64,000 nucleotides of DNA from Telmatactis stephensoni (lineage: Eukaryota; Cnidaria; Anthozoa; Actiniaria; Isophelliidae): positions 558,001 through 622,000 of the forward strand of contig JALIZF010001882.1 in NCBI GenBank assembly GCA_029948255.1, in the 5' to 3' direction. A program made the position numbers and the translations under genes. Under the pieces are notes generated by a model, which saw nothing but the letters and a program-made list of their open reading frames with translations, was not told the DNA's origin and made no database searches. This document shows, piece by piece, positions 51,401 through 58,097 of this stretch. How positions within the stretch are numbered: the first letter of the stretch is position 1; each line of letters starts with the position of its first letter.

Positions 51401-54400
51401 GCGTGTGTACTGTAATAACACATGGTTTCCAACCAATCAGAGCGCGTGTAATGCACCAATTATTATGAAATGTTCTCATGAAGAACGCGACCAATTTTTT
51501 AAACTGAAACTAGCTATCAGAACGTCGTTTTACTGGACGTAACTTACTACAATCAGAGCATCCTTTTATCTTATAGATTTCGACGTAGACGTAAAATTTG
51601 AAACGGCAGACCTTTTTCTTTCCAACTTCCTCGAAACATTTGTCGTGCACTTTACAACATCTGCATGAGAAAGATCTGTCAGTTCTTTACTTTTAAGCTA
51701 ACTAGATTACTTAAGCCCGCCGCACACGTTGAGAAACTGTGTGAGGAAACTGCCACGCGAGACACTTTTCTCACCGTGTGCTCTTTTACCTACTCTATTG
51801 TTGGCCTCGCGTAGCCAAAGATGCAACGTCTTCGGCGAGAAATCGTCTGAGCTAAGTGCTTCGCGTGGCAGATTCCTCACGAAGTTTCTCAATGTGTGCG
51901 GCGGGCTTTATGGATGGACGAACATGTCGAAGGATTTTCGCGGGCATTTCTGACGCGCACCCTTACTGCGCACGCTAGTGCCAACCTCCTGAACTGAAGA
52001 CCAGTTTTCTACAAATTGAGAGCAGGTTACGATAAGTTATTTTAAAAGTCGTGTAAGTGTCGGTGTGATTGCCTGTTTTAGCTGTCACAGTTTGCAACAT
52101 TTTCGTATCATTGTAGATTCTCATGGCGTTGCTGTCTGTCTGTCTGTTTGTTGAGTCGGTCGGTATGGCCCCGCGCCCACTCGTCTGTCTCTTCTTCCAT
52201 TCGCCGCCTGAGTTGTGCATTCGTCTGTCCGCCCGTCTTTCCGTCTATTCATTCGTCCGTTGGTCTGCCTGTCTTAACAGTGTAAAATAGAACAATGTTA
52301 TTTTGGCCTACATGTTGAGGACTATTATGATGTAATCTTACTCGTCAATCTCATCCACGGCTTTTCCATATCCCCCTAAACCACACCAGCAACCATATCC
52401 AACATATTTAATGGGCGAGCGCTTTGTTTCACATTGCGTCATCTGAGCAAACTGAATGAGGTTTCTTTTAGTTGGGTTTTCTAAAAAAAAAGAAAAAAAA
52501 GAGAGTAAAGGAGTAAAAAACGATACAGCTTTCAGTTCAAGTTTCAGGAATTCTAGTACCTTCATGTAGTTGTTTTACTTTGTATTTTCAAATTCGTTTT
52601 GTTATTGTGCCCTTTGTTTTGCCTTATTTTTCGTCGTTTTTGAACTTTTAAAATCTCTCTCCGTGCGGTCTTTATTATTAGTTTTTTCTACTAAATTGAA
52701 ATAGAAATATGTTTCTAGCGGAAAAGGTTTTGGGAGGTTTTGAAGTTTTGTTATGTTGCAGTATTGAAGCTTTATGAGCAAAAATGTGTTCCGTTTGGAT
52801 AATGTTTTTGAAAATGGCACTCTCTGATTTTCTTTCGCGAAATGAATTCACATTGTGTCCTTACCTTCTCTTGTAGAAGCCGTCAGTTTTGCCTTCAATT
52901 AAGAATTATTACAAAAAATCAAATATACGAAGAAAACATGGGATAAACTCAATAAGATGTAGAGTTACCTTTGCATGGAGTAAAGTCATGCACAAAAGAG
53001 TCAGACAGAAAAGCAATAAATGAAATTTCATTTTAGACGTTTAGCTTTCAACAGCGGCACCTTTGTAACCTTGTCCCTACCGGTTTAAAGCGAAAGTGTT
53101 TTTCCTAACAATGTCTGAATCTTGTTTGTTCCTATCGTTAATTATTTATTCTTATTTAATTAATCGATAATCAATTTTTCATCTCTTCATCGCGTATCAA
53201 GTCCAAATTGAAATTTTGTACATCACATCTCAAATTTAGGCCAATCTCTTCTCTCTCTCAATCTATTCTACTTGTTTAATTCGCCAATTTTGGGACTGTA
53301 TTCAGTTGGTTTGCATGGTTAGCTTATGGTTTCAAACCGGTTGTCAATTTATTGGTTCATGTCCAGTCATAAGTCAGATAACCATCGTGGAATGAACAAT
53401 TTTTCAAGACTTCTCAGGCACATTGGCATTTGAAGATTGTACCAGGATGGGTTCCGGCACTGCCTCTTTTTTGGTCAGCATTTTATTACTTAAGATTCAA
53501 GTCAACAGCAAATGGCAAACCTTTGTCGAGTCCTCAGCCGTTTACAAGTAAATTTCGTAAAAAATCAGTGAATGTCAAAACATCGACTTTTTGCTTTGCT
53601 TTGCTTAGTTTAGAAATCCTTAAGCCAGCAGCTTTCACGGTAAAAGAAACACGATCTGTCTTTTCTTAGTTTAGGTTTTGGTCGAGTTCTCTCTAAATAA
53701 CAATTAAAATCACATGAATAATTTTTTGCACGCGCCATTTACTATTATAGCGATCATTAAGGAGTTCATTTCAAGCGTGAGAACAGTTTGCTTTGAATGG
53801 GTAATAATATTGCTTATCTGATTAGTTTGCTTTGTCAAAAAATCATGGCTAAATGGCCTTCATAATAAAACCACCCTTTAAACCCAGGCCTCACTAGAGG
53901 GCCGGAACATCACTGCTTTTGAGGAATCTACCCGTCGTGGGCGTGGCTGGTTTACTGGTTTGGCATTGAGGAAGGCCAAAAATGTCTTTCTTAAATAAAT
54001 AAGCCAGAGAAAGAAAACATCAAGCGTGAAGCAAAAATGTTTGATCATCAAATAGATTTTAATAATGTTTAATATTTTTCACAGGTTTATCAGTTTTACA
54101 AAAAGTTATATTTCCTTGACCAGCTCAAATCACACAGTTAATTATCAAAGAACAGCGATCATTTATCTTTAAAAAGGCAAAAAAGAAGCAAGGGCGATTC
54201 ATTTTACTTCGAAGCGCGAGGCGTGGTTGCCCACTGAACTCTTCCGAACCAGTGGCTCATGTATAAAGCGTTCGAAGTGTGCGCCCTTCACTCCCACTCT
54301 CTATCAGTGCTCCGTTTTAAGGGTATTTAAAGCTAATTAAAGCTACACGGAAAGGAAAGAAATCGAAACAAGGATATGAGGTCTCTAGGAATCGAACTCA

Positions 54401-57400
54401 GACTTGTTTAGAATAGACAGTATTGTTACTGATCTACTACAGTAGAATCCTGATTTCTCAAACCCTCAGTTTCTCGAACTTCCTAATAACTCGAACCAAT
54501 TGTTTTTTCCCTTTGGATTTGTTTCACTATAGTTTTAACCCCGATTTCTCAAACCCTCAGTTTCTCGGACTTCCCAATAACTCGAACCAATTGTTTTTTC
54601 CCCTTGGATTTGTTTCACTATAGTTTTAACCCCGATTTGTCGAACCAAGTTTCGTTTCCCCTGCAGGTTTGAGAAATTTGGGATTCTGTTGTACTATGGT
54701 TCTTATCATATGACCCGTATTTCCCAGCTCGATCGCATGCTCTTAATAAAACCTTCGGAAAAAGTGACGTGATGAGGGCCGTACGGCTTTGCTCGAGCGG
54801 GCTGTAAGAACCCGTACGGCCCTGCTCGTTTCCGCGCGCTATATTTCTATTTGTATTCCAGAGTTTTTTTTAGCACTTTTTATAACAGAAAACAGGTCAT
54901 ATGATATAATGTTTATTGACTGAGTTAGGTCGGGCCGGACGGGAAAATATTTGGCTCGTGGTCGTCTGTACGGACCTCGGCATAACCTCGAGCCAAATAT
55001 TTTCACGTCCGGTCCTCCCACTCATTCAATAAGTACAAAATAAGTACTTGGTGTATGCAATGCCAAGTATATCAAATATACTGTATATATTGTATATGAA
55101 TGGATGTATCATCTATTGATACACTTGGTGTTGCATACACGAAGTACTTACCTTGGGGGCGAGATATACTGGTAAATTTGGGTCTTTTTAAATATTTAAT
55201 CATGTTTTTTCTTTGTAGGAGAGCAAGAAGATTGTACTTATATTCTCTGTCCAAGGCAGCGGACATTTTCAAGGTAAAGTACACTTAATTACTCGGGTTT
55301 CCCGTAGAGAGCGCGAGTGTAAAAATGGGCTTTATTTTTCGTCTTCGGCATCAAATCGCATTTTTGCTAATGCGCATGCGTAAATTAAAATTCCTTTTTC
55401 CGATAAGTCAAATAATTTATGTCACACTTGCGTGATAAGGGTCTGTGTCTATATACCTTCTTGGATTTAAAATTAGGTTTGTGATTCGTTGTCAGGTTTT
55501 GCTCACATGGCGTCTGCAATTGGTAAAGAAAAATCACCAGAGTTTGGTTCCAGTTCCCTTGGAGGAGTATTCAAGGTCGATTGGATAAAGAAGTGAGATA
55601 TCTGCATAAAGCTTTCTTTAACACTCATTCACGCAATAAACACGCAATTAAACACGTTTGTTCACTAATAGACCTTACAAGCTTTTACGTCACACAAGTG
55701 CGTTGTGGGGTATTTCTGGGGTCAAAACAAAATGGCGCCAGAGATGGAGAGCAAAAATGATTTCACTTTCACAACTAATTTGCACCAATTAATTTGCACC
55801 GCCAGAGATGGAGAGCAAACATGATTTCACTTTCACAATTAATTTGCACCATTTTTGAGTGAAATTAGGAAAGAAAATGTAGATATTTTCCATCATTTCT
55901 GCTCTCCAACTTTGGCGCCAATTTGTTTTGACCCCCCAAATATCCCACAATGCACTTGTGTGACGTAAAAGCTTCTAAGGTCTATTAAGGATTGGTACAC
56001 AGTAGCGTGCAGCTATCGAGTTTTGGGTGCACGCGGGAGGTTGCTAAGCATGAAAAAAGTGGAATCGTCGCACGCGGTAACAAAAATATCGCGTTAAAAC
56101 GCGCGGGTCCGGAAGAGTCAAATATCGCGGTCGCGACTAAAGAGATTACTTTTCACTCAAAAACATGCAGAAATTTAATAAATAAGTTAAAAATATTGAA
56201 AACTATGGATGAAAAATATCTCCTTTACTGTGCGACTACTTCATCCAAGGCCACCCAAACAAATTTTTAGACAAATTTTCAAGGTACATTTTTGACACTT
56301 AACGACAGATTTGTTGCGAATTTTTACAGCGTACGATGCTTCTTGTTCAATGTCAATGTAATTCGTACACAAACAAAGCAAATTCTTTACATTTTAAGCG
56401 AATTTTCAAAAATTTGTAGAGATTCTATTGTTCATATACTCGATCGTGATTGGATAATTTGCATGAAAATTTGTTTGGGTGGCCTTGGTTGGAGTAGTCG
56501 CACTGTAAACAATTAGAGGCTTCCGAGGTAAATAATAATAATCATGATGATGATGATGATGATGAATATGATAGCGATGATGGTGATGAGCGCGTTAAGC
56601 GCGATATACAGTAACGGATCCAGGGGAGGTGCGTTGGGTGCGGACGCACCCCTTTTTGGACCACGGTGAAAGCTTTTCTCAAATATAAACGTTTTTCATC
56701 AATAGTTTTTGGGTCGGGAAGGCTGTGGTTGTATTTGTGTCGGGAAAATCAGCACACCACGCGCGCCTGCTACTTTAATAGTTTTTTAATTCCCATAGCT
56801 GACTACAGACCATTTTGGCTACCATCAAAAAACGCACCCCCTCTTTAAAAAGCTGGATCCGCCCCTGGATATAGTATTGATATATATGTCTGTTTTTATT
56901 AGAGCTAACATTCCATTCCAAGAAGCACATCATCTAGTTAATCCATGGAACGATCACAAGAAAGTGCAGATCAGCCGCGATGGACAGGTAGCTTAATGAT
57001 TATTGTAAATGACAAAATGAACTCAGCCTGCAGTGCAGATGCAAGGGTGTTACGTTAGCTAGTCTGATATCTTCAAAGCGGCTGGCACGACTCCCTTCGT
57101 CACGATTCTCACATGTTAGTTTAGTGTTCTTTAACTTTAGTTGAGTAATAACTGTAAGATGTGGCATTGAAAGGGGTAGCCCGAGTAAACAGCCGTCTTG
57201 TCGCTCGCTCCCCGAGTTTGCTCGCTAAAAAGACGTCTAGGACACTCGGGGTGCGAGCGAAAAGACGCCTGTTTTCTCGGGATGTGAAAGGGGAGATATT
57301 GGATGAGTGATCACAACCTGGAAGATCATAATTGGGTAAAAGGGCATAATATACATATGCACATCTTCTTTAGCTACAATTTTGAAACCCATGTAAACTC

Positions 57401-58097
57401 AAAGCACTTTGCTGAACATTTGACTTTATAATGGCGTGTGAACAACGTCTAAACGTCATCGACTTAACATGATATCGCTAAACTTTGTAGTTACATGTTT
57501 GAACAAGAATCTTCTTATTCACATCTCCTTTACCTTCCAAATATTAATCAGTGTTTAGCTAGTTTAGTCGGTGACCGTGGCTAAGGTACTCCATCGGTGT
57601 GACTAATTACTTTTATGTCTTTTTTGCAGGAATTAGAGCCTACGGTTGGTGCCGAGTTGTGTAAACTATGGGACAAGGATCCCAGTGGAAGCATGGCGCA
57701 TCACTCGAGACCCTCCATGGGTAGCAATAGGCGTGGTCAACACCCCACCCCCACCCAGCAGGACCATCATCCAAGTCACTGGCAACAACAGTCACAACCA
57801 CCCCTCACTACAACGCCCCAGATGTACACCCCACATGCTGCGTCCATGCCAATACCAGTCCCGGTCCCATCACAACACTCTCATGGGACAGTCATGCAAG
57901 GCTTCCCTCATCAAGTTATGGGTGGGGTCAATCAGTCTCCTATTGGGTACACATCACACCCTGTTGCCACTATTCACCCTACTAATATAGCACCCGTGAG
58001 GTATCCTGCGAATACTTCAGTGATTGCAGGATTGCAGTTCCAACAGCAAGCACCGACAGGATCGGCCGTGCTTAGACCAAACTCATATTCTTCTTAA
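11605..58097 (+). CDS. YTHDC2: YTHDC2-type 3'-5' RNA helicase with YTH domain, 44 coding exons
   Basis: A multidomain RNA helicase that reads N6-methyladenosine; in vertebrates it acts with MEIOC in germ cells to control transcript stability and meiotic entry. Domain order is R3H, RecA1 with a DEIH box, acidic insert, ankyrin repeats, RecA2, HA2/OB, basic linker, YTH and a Q/P/H-rich tail. This is the unique YTHDC2 architecture, with ankyrins inserted between the two RecA lobes. The exons total 4900 nt, one more than a multiple of three; the extra base sits at the exon 31/32 junction (see exons 24-33). Without it the protein is about 1632 residues, against 1430 in human, and the excess lies in the acidic insert and the C-terminal tail. 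The start ATG at 11605 has A at -3 and is the first in frame before the R3H region. Exon coordinates are in the domain entries. Confidence 0.93.
12670..12990 (-). mobile_element. SINE-like element (family 2), one of four copies
   Basis: The shared block reads GAGAACAACACATCAAACAA on the plus strand, followed by CTCGAACNCGGACCA and a tRNA-like GGCCGAGCAGTT head on the minus strand. Related copies lie at 540-712, 30955-31217 and 41500-41735. They occur in NOL6, YTHDC2 and phospholipase introns, so they are dispersed rather than tandem. Confidence 0.55.
13151..14504 (+). repeat. 19-bp minisatellite, about 70 units, with two GTAAGT per unit
   Basis: The unit is AGTGTAAGTACTGCCAGTA, repeated head to tail for 1354 bp with a few variants (GTCAGT, GTTAAGTACTGTTGG, ATTGCC). 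Unit length is constant at 19 apart from small insertions. Within each unit the sense strand reads A-GTAAGT-GTAAGT, two consecutive perfect 5'-splice-site cores. It lies entirely within YTHDC2 intron 3. Adjacent units lack unique spacers, so this is not a CRISPR array. Confidence 0.95.
15301..15480. repeat. GGATGGGA-rich simple repeat
   Basis: Imperfect GGGATGGAT repeats in YTHDC2 intron 4. Confidence 0.85.
16036..16235. repeat. GGAA/GGGA polypurine tract
   Basis: About 200 bp of nearly pure purine on the plus strand in YTHDC2 intron 6. Open frames on both strands here are artefacts of composition. Confidence 0.9.
16581..16725 (+). repeat. Tandem duplicate of the 3' part of YTHDC2 exon 7 with its donor
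   Basis: The block from GTGCTGCATTGGATATCAAC through the donor CATG-GTAGGC and on to the CATCAT tract (16443-16580) is repeated at 16581-16725 with few changes. The copy has 60 bp of exon sequence and a donor at 16641, but no acceptor of its own. Reading through from exon 7 meets a stop soon after 16503. Confidence 0.85.
17217..18708 (+). other. YTHDC2: YTHDC2 exons 10-12: acidic low-complexity insert
   Basis: Exons 17217-17327, 17556-17968 and 18640-18708. Exon 11 is the longest internal exon (413 nt) and encodes about 137 residues dominated by Asp, Thr, Val and Ile, for example [15 protein letters not shown]. It is built on imperfect GATGAT and GATGTCAC-like DNA repeats. Exon 12 continues acidic (DEDDEDVYL) before the ankyrin exons. 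The position between RecA1 and the ankyrins matches a family insertion point, but the length is unusual. Exon boundaries give an unbroken frame. Confidence 0.8.
18081..18566. mobile_element. Three consecutive MITE-like elements with TTTCGTATGA ends
   Basis: Copies at about 18081-18210, 18231-18385 and 18409-18566. Each begins GATTTCGTATGANTGTGAAA and ends with the inverted counterpart (CACTCATACGAAATCTGCAC for the third). They lie in YTHDC2 intron 11. Confidence 0.65.
19088..20520 (+). other. YTHDC2: YTHDC2 exons 13-16: ankyrin repeats inserted in the helicase
   Basis: Exons 19088-19145, 19442-19571, 20014-20079 and 20403-20520. The ankyrin consensus is visible: [19 protein letters not shown], then [20 protein letters not shown], then a partial helix ending MEMLESY. 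In YTHDC2 this ankyrin pair contacts proteins such as XRN1; here that role is taken from the family. All exon phases are compatible with flanking exons 12 and 17. Confidence 0.9.
21433..21577. mobile_element. MITE-like element with GAGCAGATTTCGTATGA ends
   Basis: A diverged single copy in YTHDC2 intron 18; right end CACTCATACGGTAACTGCTC. Confidence 0.55.
21966..22662. mobile_element. MITE-like element built of CGCAAGTCAACGCAAG motifs, with inverted ends
   Basis: The left end ATCAAACGAGGACGCAAG and right end TTGCGTTCTCGTTTGATC are inverted repeats. Internally the first 230 bp are repeated directly at 22176-22440. A related element lies at 37975-38405 in phospholipase unit B. No coding potential. 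Confidence 0.6.
22962..23215 (-). mobile_element. SINE-like element (family 3), copy in YTHDC2 intron 20
   Basis: Near full-length match to the element at 6786-7046, ending in ACTAACCAACTGTGCCATCC. It lies just upstream of exon 21. Confidence 0.6.
23618..23925. repeat. Inverted-repeat element around AATAAGAGGACAGAC
   Basis: AGAGTGTGTCAATAAGAGGA at the left is mirrored by TCCTCTTATTGACACACTCT and repeated again as AGAGTGTGTTAATAAGAGGA, in YTHDC2 intron 22. Confidence 0.55.
24690..24812. repeat. Two-copy 61-bp tandem duplication
   Basis: CATCATATAACGCACG through ATATGCACACTG is present twice in a row with about four differences, in YTHDC2 intron 24. An inverted repeat with TTGATCAGAACAC follows at 24940-25030. 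Confidence 0.85.
26755..26905. repeat. CCTCCCTG/CCTTCC simple repeat grading to GTTC
   Basis: Pyrimidine-rich tract in YTHDC2 intron 28, 60 bp upstream of exon 29. Confidence 0.9.
27900..28150 (-). mobile_element. SINE-like element (family 3), copy in YTHDC2 intron 30
   Basis: A diverged copy with a run of C at about 27989-28007 and a conserved AAAGCTACACCGATTAGAGA block. It ends about 60 bp before exon 31. Confidence 0.5.
29315..30838 (+). other. YTHDC2: YTHDC2 exons 34-38: basic, Arg/Ser-rich linker before the YTH domain
   Basis: Exons 29315-29405, 29967-30000, 30093-30148, 30480-30523 and 30763-30838. Small exons encode a disordered linker with [22 protein letters not shown] composition, after the conserved [15 protein letters not shown] segment of exon 34. 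All phases agree. The exons were found by frame continuity and splice consensus, since the linker itself is poorly conserved. Confidence 0.78.
30955..31217 (-). mobile_element. SINE-like element (family 2), copy in YTHDC2 intron 38
   Basis: Repeats the TTGATTTTTGCTGAGGGAGG, CGTGGCATGGTAGAGAACAA and CTCGAACCCGGACCA blocks seen at 12670-12990. It ends 35 bp upstream of exon 39, close to the acceptor. Confidence 0.55.
32462..32549. repeat. Perfect 37-bp hairpin
   Basis: Arms 32462-32498 and 32513-32549 are reverse complements around a 14-nt spacer; arm sequence starts TAGCCTCCTATGCAGCCGCT. A related but unpaired block (GTGACGCGACGTGTCG) is at 37800-37830. Confidence 0.9.
33111..36628 (-). CDS. 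Secreted phospholipase A2, copy A of five (open frame, 156 residues)
   Basis: Calcium-dependent secreted enzyme hydrolysing the sn-2 ester of phospholipids; in cnidarians such enzymes occur in digestion and in venom, and the role here is not known. Exons are 36566-36628 (signal peptide), 36260-36284, 35299-35437, 34196-34302 and 33111-33247; all frames agree. Exon 3 carries a calcium loop [11 protein letters not shown] and exon 4 the catalytic CCRQHDHCY (His81-Asp82). A Lys-Arg pair before the mature N terminus suggests a propeptide. Copies C-E keep 14 cysteines as in group I enzymes; copy A has 12. The Cys at mature position 11 is His (position 46 of the precursor) and one late Cys of exon 4 is Arg108. 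It lies wholly inside YTHDC2 intron 40, antisense. It may be a diverged functional gene or early decay. Confidence 0.85.
33351..33625. repeat. (TCTGC)n pentanucleotide microsatellite, unit A
   Basis: Imperfect CTCTG pentamers in the intron between exons 4 and 5 of phospholipase copy A. Unit B has the homologous tract at 39215-39545. Units C-E lack it. Confidence 0.95.
34385..35125. repeat. Nested satellite in the intron between exons 3 and 4 of phospholipase copy A
   Basis: Five units of about 70-78 bp (CACAGACTCAGTAATGTACT followed by GCAGTGCTTGTCTTTTCACT) pass into three larger units of about 150 bp. Each larger unit adds AGTTCGTATTTACGTACATA and AAACGCAAACCCGTAATG. Unit B has only single-copy fragments. 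Confidence 0.85.
36385..36440. repeat. GTT/GGT microsatellite
   Basis: Short GTT-rich tract between exons 1 and 2 of copy A; unit B has a TTGTTTG tract in the same place (42005-42066). Confidence 0.85.
36848..37165. mobile_element. MITE-like pair with inverted CATATGAAAACCGCC ends
   Basis: GGCGGTTTTTATATGAGTGA at the left mirrors CAGTCATATGAAAACCGCCT at the right, with an inner copy of the GCAGATTTG...CATACGAAATC family nested between. It lies upstream of phospholipase copy A exon 1. Confidence 0.55.
37318..37652. mobile_element. MITE-like element rich in TCATGGAA, copy 1
   Basis: Ends in ACGGGTCATGGAAA and AGTACGAACCCTGCAT, with CATGGAATTT motifs inside. The second copy is at 61983-62294 in opposite orientation. 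Confidence 0.6.
37975..38405. mobile_element. Second copy of the CGCAAG inverted-end element
   Basis: Shares AAGTTTTTCAAAAACTTTCA, GAAAATCAGCTA and TTGCGTTCTCGTTTGA with 21966-22662. It lies near the left end of phospholipase unit B. Confidence 0.55.
39215..39545. repeat. (TCTGC)n pentanucleotide microsatellite, unit B
   Basis: Homologous in position and flanks to the tract in unit A. The 131- and 124-residue open frames over it are artefacts of a 5-bp repeat being open in several frames. Confidence 0.95.
41500..41735 (-). mobile_element. SINE-like element (family 2), copy in phospholipase unit B
   Basis: A diverged copy with GAGGGAGGAAAACCGGAGGA and a tRNA-like head (GGCCGAGTGGTTAGACC on the minus strand) at its right end. 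It is absent from the corresponding place in unit A, so it inserted after the A/B duplication. Confidence 0.5.
43689..45751 (-). pseudogene. Secreted phospholipase A2, copy C (nonsense codon just before the catalytic His)
   Basis: Exons 45689-45751, 45584-45611, 44998-45136, 44413-44525 and 43689-43825. Lengths equal those of copies D and E (160 codons with stop) and all splice sites are canonical. In exon 4 the codon after the Cys-Cys pair is TGA (44516-44518) where copy D has CGA, a C-to-T change at a CpG. The break precedes the catalytic His-Asp, so any product would lack the active site and six disulfides. The rest of the frame is undamaged. It is otherwise nearly identical to copy D over coding and noncoding sequence. 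Confidence 0.8.
47259..49305 (-). CDS. Secreted phospholipase A2, copy D (intact, 159 residues)
   Basis: Exons 49243-49305, 49138-49165, 48555-48693, 47983-48095 and 47259-47395. A 21-codon first exon encodes a hydrophobic signal peptide ([15 protein letters not shown]). A short propeptide ends in Lys35-Arg36. The mature enzyme starts NLIQFAQM and has calcium loop [11 protein letters not shown] (59-69), catalytic CCRVHDNC with His82-Asp83, the second active-site Asp in CKCDSAAA (Asp129), and 14 cysteines in the group I pattern, including the Cys11 equivalent (Cys47). The usual Tyr of the calcium loop CYC motif is Trp. The size is normal for a secreted group I/II enzyme. Predicted active; venom, digestive or immune function cannot be told from sequence. 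Confidence 0.9.
50521..50730. repeat. Imperfect hairpin element in phospholipase unit E
   Basis: Left arm 50521-50616 and right arm 50638-50728 pair over about 90 bp. Both contain GTGCGTTCCACNCCGCGGCG or its complement and GCATGCGCGACTTATGAAAC. Units C and D keep only the right-arm sequence. Confidence 0.75.
50793..53031 (-). CDS. Secreted phospholipase A2, copy E (intact, 159 residues)
   Basis: Exons 52969-53031, 52865-52892, 52342-52480, 51548-51660 and 50793-50929, all in frame with canonical GT-AG sites. It has the same layout as copy D: signal peptide, dibasic propeptide site, calcium loop [11 protein letters not shown], catalytic CCKVHDKC and the 14-cysteine pattern. It is the most diverged of the C-D-E subgroup in the pro-region and exon 3 ([10 protein letters not shown]) and probably the first of the array in transcription order. 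The region between exons 4 and 5 contains an extra hairpin repeat and a small inverted-repeat element. Confidence 0.88.
51113..51197. repeat. Short inverted-repeat element ending in GATGCACAGATGACGTCA
   Basis: The left end GATGCACAGATGACGTCA and right end TGACGTCTTCTGTGCATCTA are inverted. The same end is found alone at 43203, 46770 and 50315 in units C, D and E. Confidence 0.65.
54440..54695. mobile_element. Non-autonomous pogo/Tigger-like element
   Basis: The left end CAGTAGAATCCTGATTTCTC is mirrored by GAGAAATTTGGGATTCTGTT at the right. The interior has a direct repeat with AATAACTCGAACCAATTG. The CAGTAGAANCC...TCGAAC style resembles pogo-family termini; no transposase is present. Confidence 0.55.
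54928..55018. repeat. Hairpin with AAATATTTGGCTCG arms
   Basis: GGCCGGACGGGAAAATATTT and its near-complement AAATATTTTCACGTCCGGTC flank a short spacer. Another palindrome with ACTTGGTGTATGCA arms follows at 55040-55150. Confidence 0.7.
55666..55986. mobile_element. MITE-like element with AATAGACCTTACAAGCTTTT ends
   Basis: About 90 bp at each end are inverted repeats (TTACGTCACACAAGTGC and GCACTTGTGTGACGTAA; AATGGCGCCA and TGGCGCCAAT). It lies in YTHDC2 intron 42. Confidence 0.75.
56224..56514. mobile_element. MITE-like element with CTGTGCGACTACTTCATCC-type ends
   Basis: The left GGCCACCCAAACAAATTTTT and right AAATTTGTTTGGGTGGCC are inverted repeats. It lies in YTHDC2 intron 42. Confidence 0.7.
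56617..56871. mobile_element. Inverted-end element with GGATCCAGGGG termini
   Basis: GTAACGGATCCAGGGGAGGT at the left pairs with GCTGGATCCGCCCCTGGATA at the right, and both have inner GGTGCG/CGCACC. It lies in YTHDC2 intron 42, 30 bp before exon 43. Confidence 0.6.
57630..58097 (+). other. YTHDC2: YTHDC2 exon 44: end of YTH region and Q/P/H-rich C-terminal tail
   Basis: The terminal exon of 468 nt. Its first 20 codons ([20 protein letters not shown]) match the family end. About 135 further residues rich in Gln, Pro, His, Ser and Thr follow, for example [13 protein letters not shown] and [12 protein letters not shown] segments, ending RPNSYSS. Vertebrate YTHDC2 stops soon after the equivalent of LCKLW. 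The tail is in the same open frame with no splice consensus in between, and looks disordered. Confidence 0.88.

Larger units (their letters stand above)
32280..53900. repeat. Five tandem duplication units carrying the phospholipase A2 genes
   Basis: The anchor TCTTCCAAT or TCTTCTAAT plus flanking sequence recurs near 32282, 37737, 42993, 46558 and 50120. It defines units of about 5.45, 5.25, 3.57, 3.56 and 3.8 kb, each with one gene. Units A and B form one subgroup (25-nt exon 2, TCTGC microsatellite beside exon 5, long introns). C, D and E form another (28-nt exon 2). C and D match almost base for base across introns and spacers, so that duplication is the newest. Confidence 0.85.
31253..56987 (+). 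other. YTHDC2: YTHDC2 exons 39-43: YTH domain, split by a 23-kb intron
   Basis: Exons 31253-31311, 32076-32129, 55219-55273, 55496-55592 and 56903-56987, about residues 1361-1477. Exon 39 starts the fold ([20 protein letters not shown]). Exon 40 has [17 protein letters not shown] with the first cage Trp. Exon 41 has [16 protein letters not shown]. Exon 42 ends with [11 protein letters not shown] carrying the second cage Trp. Exon 43 encodes [20 protein letters not shown]. The m6A-binding pocket therefore looks complete. Exons 40 and 41 are 23,089 bp apart, and that intron contains the phospholipase A2 array on the other strand. Confidence 0.93.

Noticed and set aside
53031..55218. Possible sixth phospholipase gene upstream of copy E
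   Set aside because: The unit-edge sequence GGGCGTGGCTGGTTTACTGG recurs near 53940, but no calcium-loop, catalytic or Cys-rich exon is found beyond it.
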